A stretch of DNA of 64,000 bases, from contig JAEQBH010001851.1 of assembly GCA_016808115.1 (NCBI GenBank), forward strand, positions 496,001 through 560,000. The letters run 5' to 3'. The notes beneath the pieces are model-generated. The model was not told the origin of the DNA. It did not search any database and saw nothing but the letters and a program-made list of their open reading frames with translations. A program made the translations under genes and the position numbers. Source of the stretch: Tetrastigma voinierianum (taxonomy: Eukaryota > Streptophyta > Magnoliopsida > Vitales > Vitaceae). Below are positions 34,662 to 46,869 of the stretch, in pieces (position 1 is the stretch's first letter; each line of letters opens with the position of its first letter).

Positions 34662-35247
34662 AAATCCCTCTTTCTAGGTACCCACGCGTACCCCTCGTTG
34701 ATGCAATGAACTTTTATTCTTGGCCCGACGAAAACCGACAAACGGAACTCCGTAGATCTTGGAGGAAGCCTTTGGCTCTCCTATTTCTCTCTTCTCCTCT
34801 CTCTCTTTGCTAAACCAGGAAAATGGGCTCTTTTTGCCCTAATTTCCCTTTTGTCCAAACTTAAGTTTAAGTTGAATGTGTGGCCCACGTCGTGCCACGT
34901 GTCCACCCTCATTCGGGTTCAATTATGGCCCAAAGCGATTTATTTAGTCTCCGTTCAAGTTCAAATTATATTCTATGAACTCGACTGAAGTCATTTCCCA
35001 ACTTCCTAGATTTTCGTGAATAACTTCGGCTATCAGGAGTCACCGGACACCCATCCTCGAAAAACGGAAAATCCAATCGTCTTCACTCGACGAAATTGCC
35101 AGAACTAAATTTCGCGAGATGAATCCAACGGTGAGTTTCGTTTTGTCATCCGATATCTATAAAATTTCTAGGTTTTCAACCTGTACTATTTTAGCAATTT
35201 ACCGTTTTGCCATTTTTCAGAAAAATTCGATTTTTCTCAGGTTTTAC
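34662..35247 (-). repeat. 3' LTR of the gypsy element, segment 3 (LTR start)
   Basis: It matches about 41925-42505 of the intact LTR and ends, plus-strand reading, in GGTTTTACA next to the purine tract. Confidence 0.85.
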
Positions 35248-35268
35248 ATTCTCTCCCTCTTAAAAGAA
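35248..35268 (-). promoter_or_regulatory. polypurine tract of the gypsy element
   Basis: The minus strand reads AAGAGGGAGAGAA immediately before the LTR start TGTAAAACC, the standard arrangement that primes plus-strand DNA synthesis. Confidence 0.85.
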
Positions 35269-35339
35269 TTTCGTCCCGAAATTCCCACACACATCACACA
35301 CAATCTCATTATATGCAACAATCATTTAATATCAATGAC

Positions 35340-36420
35340 TAAAACATACCTTCTTCCTCAATAAGCAGCGGATACAAGACATAGTGTCTTCGTTCCCATG
35401 TCAGCTTTCTCTATTCCATTATGCCGCTAATAACATCTTCACTAGCCTCACCTGGGCCTGGCTTCTCGCAAAAACCCGATCCCTAGCTTAACCACGACAC
35501 GCGCACAAGTCCCTCATCGAAGGTCTCATATGCATCAACTACAAGCTGATTCACCCACCACGAGCCTGATCCGTATTTCTCCGAGTATGACATGGAATAC
35601 CGCATGTACACTCGATAAACTTGGTGGTAAAGCCAACTGGCATGCAACTGTACCTACCCTCTCGAGTACCTCGAAAAACCCAATATACCTCGGCCATAGC
35701 TTTCCCTACTTACCGAACTTGACCATTCATCTCTTAGGCATCACCTTCAAGAAAATATGATCACCCAACTTCAAATCCTGCAGGCCGCCGCCGCTTGTCT
35801 CGCGTGAGTTCTTCATTGGCTCGAGCCGTGGAGCAAGAGCTCCTTTATCAAATCCACCTTCTCAGTGAGGTGTCTTTAACTTAACTCGACCCGCAGGTTC
35901 TCCCACCTCTGTCTAACAAACCGGAGATTGGCATAACCTCTCATACAATGCCTTATAGGGGGCCATCTATATGCTCGCTTGATAACTATTGTTGTAGGCG
36001 AATTCCACCAAGGGTAAATGCTCTTTCCAACTACCCTTGAGATCTAGGACACATACCCGTAGCATGTCCTCTAACGTTTGGATGGTCCTCTCTAACCGAC
36101 TGTCCGTCTGGGGATGAAAAGTTGTGCTCATCATCAAACGTGTCCCCATGGCTTGTTGGAAGCTCTCCCAAAAATGAGCCGTAAACTTGGGATCCCGATC
36201 CGATACTATGGACATTGGCACTCCATGTAATCGGACTATCTCCCGTATATACAACCTGTAGAATTCCTCCAATGTGAAGGTCATCTACATAGCCAAAAAG
36301 TGTGCCGACTTAGTGAGTCGGTCCACTATCACCCACATAGCGTCATGCGCTTGTGATGTCTGTGGCAAGTGAGTCACAAAATCCATCGTGATGTGCCTTA
36401 CTCACTCGCCTACCTCCAAT
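35340..36420 (-). pseudogene. gypsy integrase relic with C-terminal chromodomain-like tail
   Basis: The frame 35967-36284 reads YIREIVRLHGVPMSIVSDRD, then PKFTAHFWESFQQAMGT, then FHPQTDSRLERTIQTLEDML and EFAYNNSYQASI. This is the integrase core with its second Asp (SDRDP) and the Glu (ERTIQ) present. Antisense of 35530-35760 continues with PRYIGFFEVLERVGTVACQL and LPPSLSSVHAVFHV in broken frames. The last open piece ends TWERRHYVLYPLLIEEEGMF near 35345, like the end of a chromodomain. Confidence 0.85.
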
Positions 36421-36926
36421 GGTCGGAGTAACCGCCGACCTTTCGTGCTTAGCTTCACTGGCCGACGCGGTGAGACATCGGCCGAATCCAAATCTCCTAT
36501 GTGCTCTTTATCCCACTCCAAAGAATATCGCGGACGAGACCGCGATACGCTCAGGCCACCTCGGATGCACAGTAAAATGAGAGCAATGGAACTCCCTGAG
36601 GATCTCCTCTCTCAGATCTTCTGATTGGGGAACCACAACCTATTCCCTATACCGAAGACTACCATCTGAAACAGCATTTCATCCATCCTTCTCGTCACAT
36701 ACTCGACTCGCACTGCGCCATCCTGGTCAATATCTCACGTCCCGGCCACTCGGTAACTCGATCACCTCGCTCGCAGGAAGGGCGTAGCCACCAACCCCTA
36801 ATACCCTAAGCTCGATCATTGTACTACGGCCCGAACCGCCTGGCAGCATCGGTATCCGCCATTCTCTGAAGCTATACTAGCTAACACTCTCGCGACTTCG
36901 CCGAGTGCATCGCCACCACATTTACC

Positions 36927-37440
36927 TTAACGGATGGTAATGCAAAGTGAAATCATAATCTTCAAATACCCATCCACATGTGTTGCCTCACACGAGGTCC
37001 CCCAAGCAAAAATGTACTCTTGGGACTCAGAGTTTGAAACACCTCGAATTTCACCGTGATAATACTGGGCAAGGCGCCTTTTTAAGGCAAAGACAATGGT
37101 CGTTAACTCCATGTCATGTGTAGGTAACTCGTCGGGTTCTTTAGCCGCCGAGAACCATAAGCCACCAATCTCCGAATGGCATCAAAACACATCCTAGTCT
37201 CCGCCCCCGGAGGCATCATAATACACTCGCGGTACCTCCGTCCCCCTCTCCGCACCATCGTAATAGAGTCAGCAAGCTCCTCCTCTTTAATTCCCGGGAA
37301 TGCCCTCTCACACAAGTCATTCCACTCAAACTTGACCTCATTCGGTGAACTCTATAGTTGCAACAACCAGAGAAGTTGGCCTCACGAACCTCCTGTAATA
37401 CCCTGCCAATCCCAAGAAACTGCGTATCTTGAAGACTGAC
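36927..37440 (-). pseudogene. gypsy RNase H relic
   Basis: Two broken pieces correspond to the RNase H domain. 37103-37315 contains CIMMPPGAETRMCFDAIRRL, matching the CVLMQxGxVIAYASRQL region after frameshift, and PTHDME-like words follow at the start of 36927-37112 (MELTTIVFALKRRLAQYYHG). The catalytic residues cannot be read confidently. Confidence 0.7.
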
Positions 37441-37451
37441 TTCGGTCTTTC

Positions 37452-38363
37452 CTAACTCATTACTGCCTCAACCTTCTCTAGGTCTACGGATACCCCCGAA
37501 ATTGATACCACGTGCCCCAAGAATCTCACCTTAGTAAGCCAAAATTCACACTTGCTGAATTTGACATACAACTGATGCTCTCTCAAGGTTTGGAGAACAA
37601 CCCTTAAGTGACCCTCGCGATCCTCCTCAAACTTGGAGTAGATCAAGATGTCATCCACGAAAACCACAACGAACCGATCTAGGTAGGGCTGGAACACCCT
37701 ATGCATAAGATTTATGAATACCGCTGGAGCATTCGTCAATCCGAATGGCATTACTATGAACTCGAAATGCCCATATCACATTCTAAACGCCTTCTTAGGG
37801 ATATCCATCTCCCTAACTCTCAACTGATAGTAGCCGATGCGGAGATCTATCTTGGAGTAGACTCACGCCTCCCTGATCAAACAACAATCAATTCAGGCAA
37901 AGGGTACCTATTCTCGAAGGAAAAATTTTTATTCAATCGCGATAATCTATACACATCCAAAGAGTCTTGTCATTTTTCTTGGCAAACAGAACCAGAGTGC
38001 CCCAAGGTGAAGTGCTTGGTCTAATGAAACCTCTGTCCAACACCCCTCCACCGACCTTAAGTTCCCGTAACTTAGCAGTGCCATTTTAGGTGTGGTGAGT
38101 CATCATAGAAATAGGCGATGTACTGTGGTGTAACTCACACCAAGTCTTACATCCCTATATGGAGGTAATCCCGGTAGTTCATCCGAAAAAACATCCTCGT
38201 ACTCACAAATCACTCGAGATAGATCCAAATCTTGTCTCACCTCGTCTTCTAGGGCAAGGCTTGCTAGCCACCCTATCAACTGACCGTTCCACTTCGAGTC
38301 GTATATGGCTCGAGGTAAAACATCATGCTTATCCCCCTGAAACGTAACACAAGTACCATCCAA
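37452..38363 (-). pseudogene. gypsy reverse transcriptase relic
   Basis: The frame 37452-37751 reads MPFGLTNAPAVFINLMHRVF, then FVVVFVDDILIYSKFEEDRE (active-site FVDD codons at 37650-37661), then FSKCEFWLTKVRFLGHVVS. The 38103-38363 frame contains the protease-RT connection ICEYEDVFSDELPGLPPYRD. Between them the sequence follows RT in fragments only (a TVIDYRELNKVT-like region near 37870-37960). The active site survives but the protein does not. Confidence 0.9.
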
Positions 38364-38399
38364 TGTGTAGGTAGTAACCCTTATACGATCACAATCAAT

Positions 38400-39700
38400 G
38401 ATTACTCGATGAAATAAAAATTCGAATGACTCCGACTGATTCGCAGTTTAGTTCGAGGTGGCGATGGCGTAGATGTGCCCCTGGTCCCCGAAGTCCCAAC
38501 AGGAGCCCGTCCCGACTCGACCCATGCCTTAGCCCATGTGGCATGTCTGCGAAACAGTAGGTTCTTGTGCAGCACCCTGGGACTAATACTGTTTTCCCTA
38601 GCCCATGGCGGTAGGATGTAACAACCGGTGTCTCTGTGCATGCCCTGACTCCGATGACTGGACCGGTGGTGTCCCATAACCTAGACTTCGCCTCGAGGGC
38701 AACTTGCCTCTTAAGTGTCTAGGTGGAGTGGCATTGGAAACACACTTTCGCCTTGGTCACTAGGAGCCTCAAGTGTCTCCCATCTTAGGATGATTCGATC
38801 CCGCCTTAGCTCCCGTAGCCGCGCGACCCTGCCTTTGAAAAACCCGCAGCGTAAGTCCCGCTTTCTTTCCGAGCCTCGAAGAAGAGAGTTGACTCTCCTT
38901 CCTCTTATCACTAATGCGCGTATTCTGAATGCTCCGTGCGTCATCCACTTCCCTCTCTATGGTCATAGCTGTCCTGACCATCGAGTCCATATCTTGCAGG
39001 AGTCCCATAATTTTACCTCAAATGGATAATTTCAAACCATTCTCAAATTTCCTCACTTTGGCCATGCTCGTGGCCACATAATCATTCGTGAAACATTCTA
39101 ATTCAGTGAACTTAGCCATGTATTCGAGCACCGTCATCGTTCCTTGTTTCAATTCTAGGAACTCCTAGCCGTGATGTCGCTTCATATACCGGGAAATACT
39201 ACCACGTAGTTAGCTCACATAATTCTTTCCATGTCCTTGCCTCCGAGTTCCTTGAGGCTTTGATCCAATCCCACCATACTTAGGATTCACCTTCTAGCTA
39301 AAATGCAGTTAGCCTTATTCTCGTAAGACGGAGGTGATCTCCGCACTCAGCAGCTAACTTGCCGAACCACGACGGGTCGATGGTTCCCTCCTCCTCAAGG
39401 CTGGAGGATGATGTGCCTTAAACATTTGGAGGTTACTTCTGCCCCGCCCACATTTACCAGCTTAGTAATGGTGGTAGCCACAACGCTCGCTTGTGCAATG
39501 GTAGCAGTCGCAACACTAATAGCCTCCATGAAGGCTTGTTGATCAAAGGCCGCTGGTGGTCAAGCGCCCGCCCATCGCCTCTACGTCCTCTTCCTCGACT
39601 TGCCATCTACATATGTCAAATAGCAAATTGAGATTCCTTTTCTTGTCTGACTAGTAGTGCATGTGCCAACTACTAATAGACCTCAACATCCCGAACTATC
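38400..39700 (-). pseudogene. gypsy gag and protease relic
   Basis: The minus strand shows a degenerate gag. Charged and Arg/Gln-rich pieces lie at 38711-39008, there is a possible zinc-knuckle remnant (GCYILPPWARENS) near 38595-38640, and a SQAFMEAISVATATIAQASV-like leader occurs near 39470-39540. Stops are frequent and no start codon can be defended. Confidence 0.6.
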
Positions 39701-39849
39701 TCGTTCGTTCTTGTCCGAACCCCTAAGGTTATGTTTTCTAACCCTAGTGTCCCTCTTTTCCTATATACAATTTACCAATTCACACAACATACAGCTCCAA
39801 ATCATGTATCACATTTAGGCAAAAAACATGAAATGCATACAATGAATGC

Positions 39850-40016
39850 AATGGTCTAAACCCATGCCTATCAAACCCTAGGTAATCACATACCTATGTT
39901 CTGACGTACAAACTGTGACACCATAACTTAATGAATCTAATGACCTAGACCCATATTCATAAAGCCCTAGGTATTCGTATACTTATGCTCTGATACTAGG
40001 CCGTGACGCCCCAAAA
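39850..40016. repeat. tandem duplication spanning the primer site and LTR edge
   Basis: Two units offset by 89 bp share AACCCATGCCTATCAAACCC and CCCTAGGTA-type sequence followed by a CTATGTTCTGACGTACAAAC and CTTATGCTCTGATACTAGGC pair, then TGACACCATAACT and TGACGCCCCAAAACT. The second unit contains the working primer site and LTR start; the first is a decayed extra copy. Confidence 0.75.
39986..39998 (-). promoter_or_regulatory. primer binding site of the gypsy element
   Basis: The minus strand reads TAGTATCAGAGCA, one base different from the tRNA-Met complementary core TGGTATCAGAGC. It lies 5 bp inside the LTR that starts at 40004. Confidence 0.8.
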
Positions 40017-42505
40017 CTCGGGGGTCTCGTTGACTAGCCGTTAACTTGCGGAATTTCTACCTTAGATCATTGCGCACCTAAGTCTTGGTAATAGACCGAT
40101 ATCAATTACTCATGGACACCAAGTTACTCAACACCACCTCGATACGTCCCTTCATCGGGACCTATTCATTCATATTTAAGTTAAAAATCTGATCTTAATA
40201 CTCTTAAATACAGTTCGTAAGAGTCCGATCATGACCCTCTTACCATTATTACATACCCAACTATATTGACAATAGTCCAAAAGAATTTAATTACAATTTT
40301 TTTATACAAAAATACATGCTAGAACTAGTTTGTCCCAAGAACTTTTTACAAAAAGGTTTATCAAGGCCACATGTCGGCCTTCTTCGCAATCACGGCCTCG
40401 TCTAAGCGCAGTCCATCAGTGTAGACCCTGCACCCAAAAGGGTTGACCTATAAAGGGTGAGCCACGCCCAGTAGAGAATACCTCTTACAAAGGCTACTCC
40501 CCACCTAAATGCACATGCAATGTTAACTCAACATTTACATTCACATTCCAATAAGAACATGCCAATTCTATATGGAATCCTTCATGCCATGCCATGAAAT
40601 GAGATGAGACTGATCATGTACCATGCGCTCGAGTCCTCACCAACTCCTTCACACAACGCCTAAGCCAATGTGTGATAAACCGTAATTCTGGATGACATCT
40701 TTGTTTATAAACCAAAAACTTTTTGGATGATACATTACAATGATCATTTTATATTCAAAACCATGCGCCTTTTTATGGGTAGCGGATTTTTGGTGTCCCA
40801 TCACGGGGTCTGCAAACCCATACACTTTTATGGCCTTTCACTACTAGGGACTATGTCTGACCATAATTGGCGGGTTTTTCACCAAAGGGGGGATCTATCC
40901 CTTCTTGCTGATATTCAACACATATTTTCTTTACCATTTATTTAACCGTGCGACTCTGTTAGACGTTATCCCATTTACCGAGCCCACCAAATCAAACACC
41001 AAATGCAGTGTCGATTTACTAACCATGCACTTACACCCATTGAATGCGATGTCCTCGTGCATCTGCAATGCAGTATGCCATTGCATGTTATATCATGTCA
41101 CATGCATAATGAATACTACATGGACAACATAATCCACATCACTTATACTGGTGTCATGGACAATCACATTACCTGCATATGACTTCCATACATCATTTCA
41201 TTCATGTCAATATATCATACAAGGATATATCAACATTCACATTCAACATGTCATTCTATGATCAAGCAATGACACACACACAAGCCAACCATGTAATGGC
41301 CCTTGCGCATAACAATTCATCACATGTCAACATATTAGAGTACACACATTGACATCCAAACATGTCACTCTTAGTCAAGCAATGACACACTAAAACAAGT
41401 CACACAATGACCTCAAAGCAAGCCACAACAATCACAAGCCGTGCCATGATCGACCTAAACATGCCACAAATGCAGCCTCTATCGCCGTGAAGCCATTTCC
41501 AAAGGTGAGCCTACCTTCGCCTAGGCTAGCAACGCCTTGCTTAGGTGGACCAGAAAGTCCTAATTCATCATCCCTCGTGCCTCGTCTCAAAGGCACATGC
41601 CCACGCCAGGTGGGACTAATTTCACCGCTGAAGCAGCCCCTTCGCCTAGGTGAGCCCCTCAAGATAGGCGAAGAACTAACCTTCCATGGGAAGATCCACA
41701 CCTTCGCCTAGGCGAAGCTCAGTTCTCCTAGCGAAGGAACATTGAGTAGAACCCAAAAACCAAGTTTTTCTTCGCCAACAGCACTTTAAACAAAAACCCT
41801 TTCCCGGCCCAAAGATGGAACGTAAAACCAAGGTAGAAGAACTCACCTCAGAGCGTGATACGAGCAGAAGCCTCCTAAACTTGACAACCCCAATTTCGAA
41901 ATCTCCCTCTCGATTTTCAACGAAATTCCTCTTCGAGTGCAGGTGCACCACGCGCACTCGCCGATGCGATGAACTTTCGCTGGTCGGATGAAAACGACCA
42001 ACTGAGCTCCATAGATCTCGGGATGAAGCCTGCCTCCCGCTTCTTATCCTCTCTCTTGGTCAAACCAGAAAATGGGCTCTGCCTAATTTCTGTCCCAACT
42101 TAAGTTTTCGTTGGATGGGCTGTGCCCATGTCGTACATGTGTCTACCCTCGTCAGTTTGATTAGTTCAAGCAATTTATTTTTTCTCCATTTAAGTTCAAA
42201 TTATATTCCATGAACTTGACTTCCTAAGTCGGCTTCTGCAAATCTCTGGTGATTTTCAGAATAATCTTTTCATTCCTAGTAGTCATTGTTCACCAATTAC
42301 CTCAAAAAACGTGAAAATCCGACTATTTTGGGATTCGACGAAATTCGTTTGGGTAACTAGATTTCGAGAGACGAATCCAATGGTGAGTTCCCGTTTCGTC
42401 ATCCGAGAACTGAGTAAAATCTTTGGTTTTCAAACCCGTACTCATTCTCTAGCACTTACTTCGCTTTGCCATTTTTAAAAAATCCGATTTTTCTCGTGTT
42501 TTACA
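40004..42505 (-). repeat. 5' LTR of the gypsy element (intact, 2.5 kb)
   Basis: Plus-strand reading starts TGACGCCCC and ends GTGTTTTACA, giving TGTAAAACAC at the start on the minus strand. It matches the scattered 3' LTR and, in the opposite orientation, 49826-52381. AGAGC follows it; the partner duplication is lost with the truncated left LTR. Confidence 0.85.
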
Positions 42506-43127
42506 AGAGCTCAATAACTTAACTCTTTCGATCAATGATATGGAACTCGCATCTACGCTTCTTTGAGATTGAGCATATGAATATTTATGGGGGAATTATG
42601 TTTCTCACCATTAATATGCAAATATTATAACAATTAGAAGGAATAATTTAAATTGCATTACTTAGTACATTCTACCAAAAAGTAATTGCTATTTGGTAAC
42701 AAAATTCATGATTGCAAAAGGGTTACCCTAAACTACCCCTATGATATCCCTACGGTAAAATGAGTAAAAGAAACAGAAGAATGGTCTTCTTCACTTTCGT
42801 CGCCGATCGCCCCTAGCCAGCTTTTCCTTTCTTCCTCGAGCGACAAATTTCGCTTTTTCTTCTTTCTTCCTCCTGCTCGAAGCCCGCTTGAAGCATCACT
42901 AACCATCTTCTTTCTTCCTCTCGATCACGACGTTATTACAGTGATCCTTCGCTCCCGTCCCATCGACCCCTTTGAAGCATCTGCTGGTAAGGTATTCCCA
43001 AACCTATATTAAATTCTATTCTTCTTCTTCTTTCTTCCTTCTTCTTCTCAACACACATTATCGATTTGTGGAAGGAAGAAAGCACACCCATGACAAACAA
43101 TTTTTGTAAGAGATTCAGATGACACTC
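42506..43127. other. non-coding flank
   Basis: No gene is recognised. There is a CT-rich stretch (about 42780-43050) of TTCTTC repeats with no supported reading frame. Confidence 0.4.
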
Positions 43128-43460
43128 GATATAACTGAACTTATTTCCAAAACCCAAACATATTATTCTTTTTTCTTTATTTGAACACTCATTGTTCGAT
43201 TTCTATGGGAACGAAGAAAATAATTTTTCTATGTAGATTACATTTATTTTTTCATTTTTGCCTAGTAATAAGTCATTGTTTGGTATCACTTATTGCAAAA
43301 CCCGATATCACTAAATTTTTTTTCCAAAACCCTAACATATTCTTATTATTCTTTATTTTAACGCTCATTGTTTGATTTCTATGGGAACAAAGAAAACAAA
43401 TTTTCTTTGTAGATTACATTTTTTTCCCATTTTTTCATAGCAATAAGTTAAAGCATTAGT
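43128..43460. repeat. two-copy tandem repeat of about 177 bp
   Basis: The units begin near 43128 and 43304. Both contain TTTCCAAAACCC, CTTTATTT, GATTTCTATGGGAACRAAGA and TAGATTACATTT. They differ by several substitutions and small indels. Confidence 0.75.
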
Positions 43461-43544
43461 TAAATCCCATGAGTTAGCATCCTTGAAGCCAATGAATTGT
43501 TATGAATCAATTAGATGACTATTTGGTATCATTAGTTGCATTAA

Positions 43545-43593
43545 TACTACCATAACATATTGAAGGTATTACCATAACACACTGGGGGTACTA
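43545..43593. repeat. GGTACTACC-type repeat tract, left part
   Basis: TACTACCATAACATATTGAA is followed by a variant and by CACTGGGGGTACTA. The tract resumes at 45942 after the solo LTR and belongs to the same family as the minisatellite at 46870-48010. Confidence 0.6.
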
Positions 43594-45941
43594 TGTAACA
43601 CCTTAAATTATACCCTGACAGTTTTATAACATGTTTAGGGTATAATAACAGTAAATGTATATTTTTCGGGAATAAAATAATGCTAAAAATAAAATATCAA
43701 AAACTCGAAATTTGCACAAGATACAAGGGTAAATTGGTAATTTACCAATTAGGAACTAAGGGTCATAATCTCATAAGATTGTATGCCAAAGTAGAATATG
43801 CATAAGTTGAAATACAAATGAAATGAAGATGAGGGACGAAGAAATAAATAAAGGAAAGTAAAATCAATAAAAAAAGAGATAAGATTAAGTTTGTTCTCTC
43901 ATTTTTGAGAGAACAAAAAGGGGAAGGAGAAAGGAAGAGAAGAGAAGAAGGAGAAGAAGAAGAAGAGAAGAGGAGAAGAAGAAGAAGAAGAGAAGGAGAA
44001 GAGGACTTCCAGAAAGATCAAAAGGTATGGAATTCTAAAGTTTGTATGGATTTCCATGAAATTGTATGGATTTCCATGGAATCAGAGTGGATAGTTGGTT
44101 GTTCCAAACTCTAGAGTTTAAGTAGATTTCATCATAACCTAGAATTTGTTGGAGGTGGTGTATTGATAAAACCCTAGTTGGTATAAGTCGGCATGGAATC
44201 CTCCCTGGTATAGATTTCTGGGTTTAATTGCAGTTGACTGAGTCAGGTTTATAACAAACCCCTAACTAATCTCTCATGTTTGTTGATGAATGGGTTATGA
44301 CCCATTTTAGAGTTGTTGTGTGGAGGAATTCGCGATAGGTTTTTGAAGTAAAGATAGAATGTAGGAAGAGTATGGAAGAAAAGTGGAGGAAAGAGGGAAA
44401 ATCGCCATTTTGGCAAGGCTCGTGAACCGGTAATCGATGGCTGCATTAGGTGGCACCGCATCACTTATGCAGAGACCAAATAGCACCCGGGTGTTCATCC
44501 AAAGTGGTACCCAGACCACCTCACAAGAACTGGCTCACCGGTATCGCAAGCAAGTGGTACCGGTATCACTTCAGAGTCTTGGATTTCTTGTATTTTGACA
44601 TTTTTAAGCCTAAATTCATACTCCAAATGTATAGGAACCCTAGTGAATGACTAATGAGGGTTCAAATAAGAGTGAAACTAAGTGAAAAATGCACCGTACC
44701 TCGCCACCACTTCGCCTCTTTGAGTTTGATGTGGGCAAACTTAATGCCTTATGATAGTATAGTAAGTTCCTAAACAATTATATTTCTATTAAAAGTACAA
44801 ATAAGTAGATAAATTTGTTATATGAAAAGTACAACTCAACATGTATAATAGATTATTTGATAAATGTAATATCTCCATATATGATATTAGTAGGTATTCA
44901 TGTATATATGATATCTTTCTAATACATGAAAGATTATTAAGAAACATAATAATACCGATTGCCTCGCCCATGATCGTGTAGTCGATAGATAGGCATGCCT
45001 ATAGGGACACAAATTTAAGCCGCAACACGATACGTATATCGAGGCCCCCGCTTAGGTCGATGACATAGATCCGCTGATCACATGAGAAATGTTCCAGTCT
45101 GAATATAGAGATCACTGCCTCAGACAACGATAAGAGCCTTCTGCACATACAGTATAGAGATCACTGCCTCGTTGCTGATAGTACCTTCTGGGTATTTATA
45201 CAAGATATAGAGAATGTTGATAAGATCTTTCTGCACATACAGCTTTCCTATATCCACTTCGGTATTATGTGCATGAACATGTTAAAATGAAAAATATATG
45301 TAAAGGAAATGTATAAAGTATATGATATGATATGAGAAGCATAGCACTGCTATGTGATGATAGTATACAGTTACAAGAGCAAGAAATACAATATTAGATG
45401 ACACAAAAAAGTATATGAAATACGATAAGAAGAGAAACATGTTATGAAAAAAAAGAAAGTAGACATGAGAAATGGATAAATATAGGTACATGTATAATTG
45501 TCATAAAGATATGTAATTGTTTAAAGTGTGATGACCCTTATTAGAGGTCGTCCATGTGTATTAAATTCCCACTAAGCTATAACTTTGTACGGGTGTTTCA
45601 TCCGTGTAGGTACAGAAGAGGAAACCAGAGGGCAAGACGATCCACATCAGTAGCCAAGGTCAACACATCACTAGAGGTCCACTGGAAGATTTTTGGTATA
45701 ATGTATATGTTTTTTTTGTTTCTTTTTGTAAACAATGTAAATGTTGAACACTTCCCTATATGGAGCTTGTATATATATTTTGTAATTCATATACATTCAC
45801 GTATCATAATACGTTAAATGTTTAACATTATATGAATGAGCTAAAGTGTATAAATTATTGTAAATGTTGTTTAGGTAGATCAGAGTCCAAATGGGTATCC
45901 ACAAGTTATGGTATTTAGAGTCTTCAACTGTGGGCGTCACA
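43594..45941 (+). mobile_element. solo LTR D with perfect TACTA duplication
   Basis: It begins TGTAACACCTTAAATTATAC and ends GGGCGTCACA, with TACTA on both sides (43589-43593, 45942-45946). The start is that of a plant gypsy LTR. Inside there is a GA-rich low-complexity block (43918-44010) and a two-copy repeat with AGAGATCACTGCCTC and CTTCTGCACATACAG (about 45105-45245). No coding region is supported. The size is 2348 bp. Confidence 0.85.
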
Positions 45942-46034
45942 TACTACATGGTACTACCATGTGGGAATAATCTCAACTTGAGCTCCCATCTCCCATTAAT
46001 AACATATATTTCTTGTTTCATTTGATCCAGTTGA

Positions 46035-46518
46035 ATGTCGAATGTGTCTGGGTTTGGCTTTTCTTCAAATCGTAGTGAAGTTGAAGTAAAATGCCACCAC
46101 CAAATTGATTCAAAGCTGAAGATGGTCAGAAGTGGTTCCAACTTGGGGAAGAAGTTCTATGGGTGCTCATTATGGCCTGTAAGTGGGCAAAATCAAACAT
46201 GGGTAACTAATATAGGATGCTTTTCAATTTCTTATTTGATTTTATTTCTATTTTTTCCAAAGATTGCAGACTGAGGTTTTTTTAGAGGGGTCGAAGGTGT
46301 TGGGAAAACCAATGTCAGTGAGTAAAAAAAAATTGGAAGGGAAGCTGTAAGAGAAAGAGACAATTATTGCTCAGTTGAAAGCCATGGAAGGCATGAGAAA
46401 TGAGTTGTGCCAGTTGCGTGGTGCTATGTTCAAGTATGAAAGAGGGGAGAAGTATGGTCTAATTGCATTTGTTTTGTCATGGCTTATTTTTGCCATTGTT
46501 GTAATGGTTGGAAATTAG
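46035..46518 (+). pseudogene. GRF-type zinc-finger, coiled-coil, membrane protein (broken)
   Basis: Exon 1 (46035-46178) encodes MSNVSGFGFSSNRSEVEVK, then CHHQIDSKLKMVRSG and GKKFYGCSLWP, the core of a GRF zinc finger (KxGxxFYGC). GTAAGT at 46179 is a good splice donor and the likely acceptor is the AG at 46261-46262. Exon 2 keeps GFF but with TGA where the last zinc cysteine belongs. In a shifted frame a helix follows (ETIIAQLKAMEGMRNELCQL) and then a membrane segment (YGLIAFVLSWLIFAIVVMVG) and a stop at 46516. A further in-frame TAA sits at 46348-46350. The order GRF, coiled coil, one C-terminal membrane helix is that of a plant family often annotated as At4g04775-like. This copy appears dead. 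Confidence 0.7.
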
Positions 46519-46869
46519 GTAATTGTTGGTGGCATTACAACAATTAAGTCAAGATTATGTAGTTTTGATATATTTATTAACTTTTACTTCACTTGATATG
46601 AATGACAAATCATAATTTTGTTTTACTTAATATGGATGACAATTCATATTATTGCTATTATTTCTTCAAGTACATTTCTTCTTAATCACTAATTTTTTAT
46701 TTGATTTCTTCATTTTTAATAAGTCAAGCAAGTGGTATGAATCATTTAGGTCACATGGGGGTGCTATCTGGTATTACCTTAATGAAAAAATGAGCATATT
46801 TACAAAACTAAGTAGGTCACGCAAAAGCACTGCACCATCCTAATGAAAATGAGCATATTTAGAAAACAG
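46519..46869. other. AT-rich spacer
   Basis: Non-coding. A two-copy motif (AAAATGAGCATATTTA near 46787 and 46845, with TAGGTCAC) leads into the minisatellite. Confidence 0.4.

Larger units (their letters stand above)
28546..42505 (-). mobile_element. Ty3/gypsy (chromovirus-like) retrotransposon, invaded by solo LTRs
   Basis: Internal coding runs on the minus strand from gag (about 39700) through protease, RT, RNase H and integrase to about 35340: the gypsy order, with integrase after RNase H. The 5' LTR is at 40004-42505 and a truncated 3' LTR starts at 35247 and is scattered leftwards to 28546. The PBS sits at 39986 and the purine tract at 35248. The integrase tail keeps a PRYIGxFEVLERVG-like segment and a final TWERRHYVLYPLLIEEE-like stretch, as in chromoviruses with a C-terminal chromodomain-like region. 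All frames are broken. Confidence 0.9.

Noticed and set aside
28546..42505. Integrated plant pararetrovirus
   Set aside because: The order gag-protease-RT-RNase H-integrase, real LTRs, a tRNA primer site and a purine tract identify gypsy retrotransposons. No movement-protein or coat-protein region was seen.
43905..44114. Small Glu/Arg-rich protein
   Set aside because: It is a GA microsatellite read as codons inside solo LTR D.
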